A stretch of 32,738 bases of DNA from Desulfosarcina sp. (GTDB taxonomy: Bacteria > Desulfobacterota > Desulfobacteria > Desulfobacterales > JAFDCJ01). Each line of letters opens with the position of its first letter. The stretch's first letter is position 1. Below the pieces are notes generated by a model. That model saw nothing but the letters and a program-made list of their open reading frames with translations, was not told where the DNA came from and searched no databases. The stretch covers positions 1-32,738 of the forward strand of contig JARFPZ010000445.1 in assembly GCA_029288035.1 (NCBI GenBank), read 5' to 3'. Below, one piece after another: positions 26,397-32,738 of the stretch. The position numbers and the translations under genes are program-made.

Positions 26397-26448
26397 TGGC
26401 AATTACCCTTTCCGTATAAATTCAGCAACTAAGTTCTTTGTTTTTGTA

Positions 26449-26877
26449 CTAGCCGGGCTCTATCAGCCGGTCCAATATCAATCCATGAAAAGTATCGCTC
26501 CCCATTCGACTGAACATCCATCCTAAATGCGTCAGGCACAGGGTGCAGACACAAACTCGCCAGCTGTAGCCTGCAAACCAGCTGAAGTCATCTGAGGCAG
26601 CCCCGGCATAGCCGCATCCTTTGACACTTCTGAAACAACCAATTTCAAATACAATTCCATGGGGATTGGCAAAGGTATGCAAATGTGATCCCTGCATCAC
26701 AATACGTTCGGCCGGTTTGGTGATCGCCTGGTGGCACTGGCGGCAGAGTATATATTCCTCTTCTTCAGGCAACCGTTCCTCGGCTTCTTTTTCAAGGATT
26801 GCGGTGTCGTCTTCTTCTCCCGGTTGATCCGCAGGTATGCGAAGGAAAAAGGCCTGATTTGGGGTGGCTGAGATCAT
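26449..26877 (-). CDS. CULT-domain protein (bacterial cereblon/thalidomide-binding-type domain)
   Basis: 142 residues; an acidic N-terminal tail (about 20-42) followed by one CULT domain. Seen: zinc pairs C45-x2-C48 and C111-x2-C114; SWFAGYSW with W100 and W106; HLGWMF with W120 and F122. The spacing W-6-W-14-W, the Cys positions relative to them, and F at W120+2 match human cereblon W380/W386/W400/F402 and C323/C326/C391/C394. The position of cereblon H378 is F98. CULT domains bind cyclic imides and uridine in known bacterial examples; the natural role is unknown. No Lon-N domain is present, as in other bacterial forms. Confidence 0.88.
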   Translation of the reverse strand: MISATPNQAFFLRIPADQPGEEDDTAILEKEAEERLPEEEEYILCRQCHQAITKPAERIVMQGSHLHTFANPHGIVFEIGCFRSVKGCGYAGAASDDFSWFAGYSWRVCVCTLCLTHLGWMFSRMGSDTFHGLILDRLIEPG

Positions 26878-26975
26878 TGTGAAGATTTTTAGAACGTTCG
26901 TTGCTTATGAATGTGAATTTTTCGTTAGATCCTGAAGCTTAACATTTGTATTTTCTGCACCTTTTTGCGGCCATA

Positions 26976-28736
26976 TTAATTTTGAAACAATGATTTTTTT
27001 AGTACGGCTTTCTCATAGGCCCCAATCACATCCCGGCGGCTGACGATACCGACCAACTGTTGGGGATCATGGGGTGATACCACCGGCAGGGTCGAGAAAT
27101 CATACCGGCTGATTTTCCCAAGCGCGGTGTAAAGATCATCGTCCGTGGATACGGTAACAACGTCGGAGCTTGCCAGGTCTTTGGCCACCACGATAAATTT
27201 TAAATCTTCATCAAACATAGCTTCACTATAATCATTAAAGGAAAGGATACCAGAAAGCTTGTTCTCAGAATTGAGCATCGGAAAGCTGTTGTACTTGCTC
27301 TTGGAAATTTTATCAGACGTTCTTTCCAGGGACCATTCCTCGGACACGGTTTCAACATGGGGGCTCATCACGTCTTTGACGTGCATGGACTTTAATACAT
27401 TGACCTCCTTGCCTTCTCTGATATCAACGCCCCGCCTGGCCAGCTTTAAGGTATAAATCGAATCTTTCATCAACTGCCCGCTGGCAATCGTTGCAATGAT
27501 GCAGGAAAACATCAGGGGAAGGATAATTTCATAACTGCCCGTCATTTCAAAGAGGATTAAAATGGCCGCCAAAGGACCATGGGTCGTGGCACTGACAACG
27601 GCCCCCATGCCGACAATACTATAGGCACCGGGAGAGGCCGTCACATTTGGAAACAGATGATGTACCAGTATCCCAAAAAATCCGCCGGCCATCACACCCA
27701 GATACAGCGATGGCGCAAAAACCCCACCTGACCCCCCGGAACCGATGGTAATCGAAGTCGCCAGCAACTTGGCCGCCACCAGCAAGAGCATGAGCCACCA
27801 GGCAAGCTGCTGCCCGAGGGCCAGGTCCATAGCGCCATAGCCCACACCCAGAATTTGAGGAACGAACAGGCCACTGACTCCCAGGATGGCTCCTCCGATA
27901 ACCGGCTTTAAATACTCAGGAAATTTAAAATTGTCGAATAAATCCTCGAATCCGTAAAGGGTTTTGGTAAACGTTACGCCCAGGACGGCACAAAAAAGGC
28001 CCAGGACCAGATAGATGGGAAATTCCCAGGCGCTCACCAGTTGATACGCGGGAACGATAAATGCCGGCGTATCACCCAGAAAAGCCCGTGAAACGGCGGT
28101 GGCCACTACGGAAGAGATCACGATCGGACTGAAGGTGGCCAGTCCAAAATCTCCTAGTATCACCTCCAGCGCAAACATGGATCCGGCAATGGGCGCATTG
28201 AAGGTCGCAGCAATTCCGGCGGCAGCCCCGCAGCCAACCAGCGCCCGCATTCGATCCGCCGAGACGTTCAATGCCTGACCGAGGGTGGACCCGATGGCGG
28301 AACCGATCTGAACAATGGGGCCTTCCCGGCCAACGGAACCGCCGGTACTGATACTGATAGCGGAGGCCACAGTTTTGACAAAAACAACTCTTTTTCTGAT
28401 AACCCCGGCCCTCAGCGCAACCGCTTCCATGACTTCGGGCACTCCGTGGCCTTTGGCCTCTCTAGCAAAAAAATACACAAGTGGTCCGACCACAAGCCCG
28501 CCGGCCGCCGGAATGCCCACCTTATAGCTCCAGGGAATCGTCTCTACCACCTCGAGCAATTCACTGGGAGATCCATAGGCTAGGGTTTGAAAAAAATTGA
28601 TAAGATAGCGAAATCCGACGGCACCCAGCCCTGCCGCCAAACCCACAATAACCGCCAAAATGGCCAAGACGGTATGCTCGTTGGTTTTTAGCTGCCCCAG
28701 TTTCAAGAATTTTAAGAACGAAGATTTTTGATTCAT
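26976..28736 (-). CDS. ClC-family chloride channel/transporter with C-terminal CBS pair
   Basis: 586 residues. About ten or more membrane helices with the ClC selectivity motifs: GHGVPEV (97-103), GREGP (136-140, gating Glu138) and GGVFAPSLYLG. The C-terminal ~130 residues form two CBS domains (MHVKDVMSPHVETVS and the second beginning near DLASSDVVTVS, with IVSRRDVIGAYEK), which in this family bind adenine nucleotides and modulate transport. Whether it is a channel or a Cl-/H+ exchanger cannot be decided by eye. Starts at ATG 28736. Confidence 0.95.
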   Translation of the reverse strand: MNQKSSFLKFLKLGQLKTNEHTVLAILAVIVGLAAGLGAVGFRYLINFFQTLAYGSPSELLEVVETIPWSYKVGIPAAGGLVVGPLVYFFAREAKGHGVPEVMEAVALRAGVIRKRVVFVKTVASAISISTGGSVGREGPIVQIGSAIGSTLGQALNVSADRMRALVGCGAAAGIAATFNAPIAGSMFALEVILGDFGLATFSPIVISSVVATAVSRAFLGDTPAFIVPAYQLVSAWEFPIYLVLGLFCAVLGVTFTKTLYGFEDLFDNFKFPEYLKPVIGGAILGVSGLFVPQILGVGYGAMDLALGQQLAWWLMLLLVAAKLLATSITIGSGGSGGVFAPSLYLGVMAGGFFGILVHHLFPNVTASPGAYSIVGMGAVVSATTHGPLAAILILFEMTGSYEIILPLMFSCIIATIASGQLMKDSIYTLKLARRGVDIREGKEVNVLKSMHVKDVMSPHVETVSEEWSLERTSDKISKSKYNSFPMLNSENKLSGILSFNDYSEAMFDEDLKFIVVAKDLASSDVVTVSTDDDLYTALGKISRYDFSTLPVVSPHDPQQLVGIVSRRDVIGAYEKAVLKKSLFQN

Positions 28737-29027
28737 ATAATTGGTTGCCTTTCAATTGTAAAGTGGCCAATCCCGGCAGACCGGTACCTGCAATAGGAAA
28801 TTTAAGCTCTTAATATCTGAAAATATTTGTGATTTTTATATTGCCAGCGGCAATCCTGTCAAGCAATATTTCAATATGGCAGGCTTTCCAATTGAGACAA
28901 ATTTCATAGCTTGATTTTTCTTGACAAAAAGAATAAAATGAGTAGATTAACAACACAAAATAAAAATCCAAAGGCCCAGGATCTGATCTCAGATACGCGG
29001 GTTATTAGCCATTTCAGGAGGATGAAC

Positions 29028-29231
29028 ATGCCGGTTTATGAATTTGAATGTACAAACGGACACATTTCCGAAAAACTCGTTGCCATGGGAACCAAATACG
29101 CTCAGTGTACCAAATGTAAAAGAAAAGCCAGGAAAATTCTCTCCACCTGCTCATTTGAGCTCAAAGGCGGCGGGTGGTATGCAGACGGGTATTCATCCAC
29201 AAAGTCCAAAAGTACCAGCAAATCAGACTAA
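29028..29231 (+). CDS. FmdB-type zinc-ribbon protein with incomplete first knuckle
   Basis: 67 residues. MPVYEFECTNGHISEK is the FmdB/CxxC regulatory protein opening, but the normal C-x-x-C-G is reduced to C-T-N-G-H, so the second Cys of the first knuckle is missing; the second knuckle CTKC is intact. The tail (GGGWYADGYSS...) is typical. AGGAGG is 6 nt before ATG 29028; an upstream frame to 28911 is not supported. Possibly a small regulator; function not established. Confidence 0.82.
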   Translation: MPVYEFECTNGHISEKLVAMGTKYAQCTKCKRKARKILSTCSFELKGGGWYADGYSSTKSKSTSKSD

Positions 29232-29301
29232 ACCGTAAACTGTCGGAAGAACGTATTCGATAGCGCAACAGATAAACGACAACCTATTTCAGTATCAAAC
29301 A

Positions 29302-29340
29302 AATCCGACTTCGTGTTTGCTCACGGGTCGGATTTTTTTT
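29302..29340 (+). terminator. Intrinsic terminator behind the FmdB-type gene
   Basis: AATCCGAC / GTCGGATT stem with an inner CGTG/CACG extension and a TTTGCT loop, followed by eight T. It ends the FmdB-type gene about 70 bp after its stop. Confidence 0.88.
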
Positions 29341-29682
29341 GGCCATAAATACTTACAGAACCATAAGGTTACCTTTAATTTACACCAAATAGTGCGATAG
29401 TTTTATTTTCAATCGATAACCACCGCGGCCGTCAGCTTTCTCCAACACCTCGATTCGCCCTTACTTGGACACGCGACAATGCACTAAAGTCGTGTCCTGC
29501 GCCATCCCGAAACCGCCTTCTCAGGGGTGGACATTTTAGTCTCTAGAGCCGGGTTTTATTGACACACCGTCGACAAAATGATAGCCGTTAATTTAAAAAA
29601 TTCAGAATCATCTATCTAACCCCGGAAAAGCCGGGAAAATGCTCAATTCAGGTTGTTAAACCTGCCGACTGCGCGAGGTCCT
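29341..29682. other. Intergenic region, possible decayed element, with small hairpins
   Basis: No gene is convincing. A GC-richer stretch (about 29420-29560) differs from its AT-rich flanks and contains an imperfect inverted repeat GGACACGCGAC (29467-29477) / GTCGTGTCC (29489-29497). A CCCGG/CCGGG hairpin sits at 29621-29635, about 48 bp ahead of the YIP1 start. The GC-rich part might be a decayed mobile element. Confidence 0.35.
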
Positions 29683-30228
29683 ATGAATCTCTTTCTGAAT
29701 CGTTTGTTTCGTGCCGCGAAGCTCGACGCCGGCTTGTATGAAGAAGTCATTGCGGACCCGAAAACCATGTTTCAAGCCATGATGGCTGTTTTTATCTATA
29801 GCGCAGCCTCTGCTTACGGTGGCTTTGGCAGGGCGGGAGTTGCCGGAATCAATTTCGGAATGATTACCACCATCGCAGGATGGTACATCTGGGCTTTTTC
29901 AACCTATTTTGTTGGCGTGAGATTATTACCTGAAGCCGAAACCAACGTAGATAGAAAAGCCCTGTTACGCGCAATGGGCTTTGCCAGTGCGCCCGGCTTA
30001 TTTCGCTTGCTGGGTCTTATACCGAATGTTGCAGGTGTCACTCTGCTGATCGCCTCGGTTTGGGTGTTCGTGGCTGCCGTGGTGGCTGTAAAACAGGCAA
30101 TGAATTATAAAAGCATCTATCGTGCGGTAGGCGTTTGCATGATTGGCTGGATCATCGGCGCCATTTTTCAAGGTTTGATGTACGTCTCATTGCTTTCGGT
30201 TTTCGGTATTTCCGCCCAACAGTTCTAA
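29683..30228 (+). CDS. YIP1-family membrane protein
   Basis: 181 residues with four to five membrane helices; the FLNRLFRAAKLDAGLYEEVIAD opening is amphipathic and followed by TM segments, a pattern of bacterial YIP1 domain proteins, including conserved VKQAMNYKSIYRAV near the end. Start ATG 29683 has GAGG 5 nt upstream; the longer frame from TTG 29653 is less likely. Function unknown. Confidence 0.8.
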   Translation: MNLFLNRLFRAAKLDAGLYEEVIADPKTMFQAMMAVFIYSAASAYGGFGRAGVAGINFGMITTIAGWYIWAFSTYFVGVRLLPEAETNVDRKALLRAMGFASAPGLFRLLGLIPNVAGVTLLIASVWVFVAAVVAVKQAMNYKSIYRAVGVCMIGWIIGAIFQGLMYVSLLSVFGISAQQF

Positions 30229-30257
30229 TGTGAGATTCAAAAAGGGCGTCCGACAAA

Positions 30258-30470
30258 ATGTTGTTTAAAAGTCAATCCATCTCTACGAAATTCCTTGATC
30301 CCTCCGGGAAGATTGTGCAGCGGCCCATTGAAATCCGAACAAATCCGGTCACCGGGCGCACTTGCCGCCTCGCTTTTAGCCGGATCAATGAAAAGGAAAC
30401 CGCCATCGGTATTCTGCCTCAACCCCCAGCGGAATCAAACGAGACCACCAAATGCCCGTTTTTTACATGA
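30258..30470 (+). pseudogene. Truncated GalT-like (DUF4921/DUF4931-type) N-terminal fragment
   Basis: 70 residues. KFLDPSGKIVQRPIEIRTN and the following PVTGRTCRLAFSR match the opening of galactose-1-phosphate uridylyltransferase-like proteins, and the frame ends just at what would be the first zinc motif (KCPF, normally CPFC). The rest of a ~300-residue protein is missing. Its TGA overlaps the ATG of the next gene (ATGA), implying the fragment is still translated and coupled to it. It could instead be a genuine small protein built on that N-terminal module. Confidence 0.55.
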
Positions 30471-31216
30471 AAAAATATCTCCTGCCTATTCTATTCATGT
30501 TGATTAGTGTGCCTGATTCTTACGGCAAGGTGATCGTTTTTGACCGGGTGACGACGGTTCAGACACCGATAAACATCAAAGTGCTGACCAGGGATGGATT
30601 CTTTTCTGCGGGTGGACGGATGGTGGACATTTATCTGGAAAATAATCTTCTGAAAAAAATATTAACCGGTGGCGATGGTTATGGTTACTTAAAATACACA
30701 CCCCGGCAACCGGGATTAAAAAAAATTACGGCCCGCTCAAACACCGGCAGCACCACCGGACTAATCCTGGTGATGGACGAAAAGGAAAGGGCGGTTATCA
30801 TTGAAATCGAAGGGGCATTTAAAGATACCGTATTTTCAGATGAAATCAGGGCAAGCGGCCTAAAGGCCGTCAAGGCCCTCAGCGAGAATTATAAAATCAT
30901 TTACCTGAGCCGGTTTTTGGGAAAAGGCATCACAGGAAGCTGGCTGGAAAAACAAAATTTCCCCAAATCCGTCATTCTCCGCTGGCGCGGACCAAAAACG
31001 CTGGAGAACCTGGAAAATAATAATGTGCAGATGCACGCTATAATCGGTTCTTCTGGGGTTATATCGGCGGCACCAGATCGAATCGAGAAGCGCTTTTCAT
31101 TTGAGGAAACCAAAAACGGTAAAACCGTACAAGATTGGGATGAAATTTTAAACCTGCTGCTGAAATCCCCCCTATCCCACCCCCGGGAGAATGATTTTTC
31201 CGATGAAGGCGAATAA
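30467..31216 (+). CDS. Exported protein with degenerate HAD-like C-terminal domain
   Basis: 249 residues. Signal peptide about 1-20 (MKKYLLPILFMLISVPDSYG). An Ig-like/transthyretin-like N-terminal part (about 21-105) is followed by a HAD-like domain: in place of the catalytic DxDGT the sequence has VIIEIEGAF (both Asp changed to Glu), then ALSENYKIIYLSR and WLEKQNFPKSVILRW, as in the LNS2/App1-type phosphatase group. With neither motif-I Asp, phosphatase activity is unlikely. ATG 30467 overlaps the stop of the GalT-like fragment. Confidence 0.65.
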   Translation: MKKYLLPILFMLISVPDSYGKVIVFDRVTTVQTPINIKVLTRDGFFSAGGRMVDIYLENNLLKKILTGGDGYGYLKYTPRQPGLKKITARSNTGSTTGLILVMDEKERAVIIEIEGAFKDTVFSDEIRASGLKAVKALSENYKIIYLSRFLGKGITGSWLEKQNFPKSVILRWRGPKTLENLENNNVQMHAIIGSSGVISAAPDRIEKRFSFEETKNGKTVQDWDEILNLLLKSPLSHPRENDFSDEGE

Positions 31217-31226
31217 AATGAAAAAG

Positions 31227-32594
31227 CTATTCTGATTCCGTACCGGCATATTTTCGAATCGTACCATCCGCGGCAATCCCATAAACAGAGCCATCGCTGC
31301 CGACAATAACAGATGATAGCCCGTTGCCATGAAAATTGGTATCATGACCTCTTGCTTTGAGATCATAAGTGGTGGTAAGCATTTCGAAGGTCGACACATA
31401 AACGCGGTTTGCGGTGACCGCTGGTGATGAAAGCGTGCCCCCCAGCAATTGCAGTTTTCGCGGTAATTTGTCGTCTTGAATCAGGGTGCCGTCCAGGGCG
31501 CTGATCACCTGGATCTGATCTGTGGATATTATAAAAACATATTTTTCGCGGGCAGCGGCCGGTGTGGCGAAAACAGCCTGCTCGGCGTTATACTCCCACA
31601 TTTTCACACCGGTCTCCAAATCGTAGGCTGACACCTTTCCATCCCGTCGTCCAAAAACCATCAAACCATTGGGCGAAACCATGGCGGAAGAATGCTTATC
31701 AAAGTCATGTCCCTCATGCCAGAGCACAGACAATTCGACCCCCTCCCATTCAAACACACCAAGGCTGCATAGATTGTCTGCAATGGCGATCCGTGGTTTT
31801 TCCGAACCGGTGACAACTGCAACGGTTGGGTCTAAAAAATAGTCCGGCAGGCCAACATCGTGTTCATCAAACTCAACGGGAAAAGTGCTGAGCAGACGCC
31901 AGGTATCTTCAAAAAAATCTACAAGGTTCGCCTTGCGGCCCGCAATATCGAAGCGACAGATCCCCAGTGATTTGCGATCAAGCAGGTGGGCTTCGTATCC
32001 ATCATCCCGCAGAGCAAAAAGCTCGCCCTGGAGACCGCTGTTTACATCCACCGACACGTACACAAAAATAAGTGTATCGTTTCGCACGGTAGTTATCTTG
32101 GGGGATCCGGAGGTAAACCCATTGTCCGGAAATGTGTAAGACCATTTCGGATAGCCGAAATGATCAACTTTGTGAAGCGTGCTCGATGCCCGTCCTGCGC
32201 CCACCTTGCGACTGGTGATGACGTAAATATTGCCCTTATCTGATACCGAAGCGGATGAAACGATGCGGGTCTCTGAACCGACCGATCCAAATGATCTCCG
32301 CCACTTTTCACTTCCATCTTCAGACCTTACCGCCACTAGCATGCCGTCGCAGGTGCCGATGTAGAGGACCTCTCTGCCCTGTAGATCTTTACCGATAACC
32401 GGTGATGCACCGGTAATTTTATAGGGCTTGGAAACCCACCTGGAGGAAAGCGCAAATCCGCTGTCTATCGCCTGGAAGCCTTGATTCGACAAATCGCCAT
32501 GGAAGTGCCCCCACGTCGAGTATTTGCCGCCGACACAGCCGGAAAAAACCGCCAGAGTAAAAAATAGAAACAACCTTCGCATAAATTTGTTCAT
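31227..32594 (-). CDS. PQQ-type beta-propeller lipoprotein (BamB-like fold)
   Basis: 455 residues. N-terminal lipoprotein signal (basic, hydrophobic, then AVFSGC with C20 as lipidation site; lipobox slightly atypical with F at -3). The rest is a repeat-rich beta-propeller with motifs such as VAVRSEDGSEKWRRSF, VSAYDLETGVKMWEY and VISALDGTL, the WD-like 'dG...W' PQQ-repeat pattern. Probably an envelope scaffold or sensor; no evidence for bound PQQ or dehydrogenase residues. It converges with the exported HAD-like gene with only 10 bp between stops. Confidence 0.85.
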   Translation of the reverse strand: MNKFMRRLFLFFTLAVFSGCVGGKYSTWGHFHGDLSNQGFQAIDSGFALSSRWVSKPYKITGASPVIGKDLQGREVLYIGTCDGMLVAVRSEDGSEKWRRSFGSVGSETRIVSSASVSDKGNIYVITSRKVGAGRASSTLHKVDHFGYPKWSYTFPDNGFTSGSPKITTVRNDTLIFVYVSVDVNSGLQGELFALRDDGYEAHLLDRKSLGICRFDIAGRKANLVDFFEDTWRLLSTFPVEFDEHDVGLPDYFLDPTVAVVTGSEKPRIAIADNLCSLGVFEWEGVELSVLWHEGHDFDKHSSAMVSPNGLMVFGRRDGKVSAYDLETGVKMWEYNAEQAVFATPAAAREKYVFIISTDQIQVISALDGTLIQDDKLPRKLQLLGGTLSSPAVTANRVYVSTFEMLTTTYDLKARGHDTNFHGNGLSSVIVGSDGSVYGIAADGTIRKYAGTESE

Positions 32595-32648
32595 GGTAAT
32601 TGATATCCCTTCAGGTATGAATCAGCGCGCATTGCCCCACTCCGGTAA

Positions 32649-32737
32649 CCAGCGACCACCAGCAGAGCTGGGCGGGTATGAGGATCGCCCCTGGAAGGAG
32701 CCGGGGCCACCTCTGTTGGTAGCCGCTGATTTTTAAT
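32649..32737 (-). repeat. Palindromic intergenic repeat, copy B (inverted relative to copy A)
   Basis: On the minus strand it reads AAAAATCAGCGGCTACCAAC..., then AGAGGTGGCCCCGG, CTCCTTCC, ATCCTCATACCC and CTCTGCTGGTGGTCGCTGG, matching copy A (13905-13993) arm for arm and in the interior. The arm at its left (plus-strand) end lacks the AAAAAT flank. It lies about 55 bp upstream of the PQQ-propeller gene, transcribed away from it. Confidence 0.85.
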
Positions 32738-32738
32738 A

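Noticed and set aside
1-32738. tRNA, rRNA, CRISPR arrays, complete insertion sequences
   Set aside because: I looked for cloverleaf-like stems, regularly spaced repeats and transposase motifs on both strands and saw none that could be supported.

Overview
The window looks like chromosomal DNA from an anaerobic, probably sulfate-reducing Desulfobacterota (Desulfobacterales-like) bacterium. This is an inference from gene content: a DUF3786 protein with a four-Cys Fe-S motif, several diiron ferritin-like proteins, FabV, two apparent selenoprotein rhodaneses, a bacterial CULT (cereblon-type) protein and many small zinc-ribbon proteins. I see no rRNA, tRNA, CRISPR array or intact insertion sequence. 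Most genes are single units or short runs, with a mixture of ATG, GTG, TTG and probably one ATT start codon.

Layout. 1-1125 (-): M20 dipeptidase cut by the window edge. 1503-4663: small Cys-rich protein, ferritin-like protein, dynamin-type GTPase with two membrane segments, and a DUF1285-like protein. 4717-7196: a rhodanese-ferritin fusion whose reading frame is interrupted by TGA exactly at the catalytic cysteine (candidate selenocysteine), a PlsB-like acyltransferase, and a small coiled-coil signalling-type protein. 7454-11529: an ArdC-N/HELGH zincin and a run of small membrane or exported proteins of unknown function. 11607-13683 (-): a hypothetical protein and a membrane HAMP-SpoIIE (PP2C) phosphatase. 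14173-16730 (+): CxxC protein, cysteine-desulfurase-like PLP enzyme without a C-terminal Cys, YwbE, LOG. 16822-22233: EamA exporter, an MFS transporter that seems to start at ATT, a DUF3786 protein, a second rhodanese (exported) with TGA at the catalytic position, a strong terminator, and a second MFS transporter. 22273-28736: FabV, thioredoxin, a metallo-beta-lactamase-fold hydrolase, a coiled-coil protein, a stand-alone CULT-domain protein and a ClC chloride channel with CBS domains. 29028-32594: FmdB-type protein, YIP1 protein, a truncated GalT-like fragment coupled to an exported degenerate HAD-like protein, and a PQQ-type beta-propeller lipoprotein.

Most notable. (1) Two different rhodaneses 15.6 kb apart both carry an in-frame TGA at the position of the active-site cysteine, each followed at 18-21 nt by a stem-loop of bacterial-SECIS type; the second has the apical loop GGTCT. 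(2) The 142-residue CULT protein keeps the three tryptophans of the thalidomide-binding pocket with the same 6- and 14-residue spacing as human cereblon, plus the two zinc CxxC pairs. (3) An ~89-bp palindromic repeat occurs twice in opposite orientation (13905-13993 and 32649-32737), both times upstream of genes rather than behind them.
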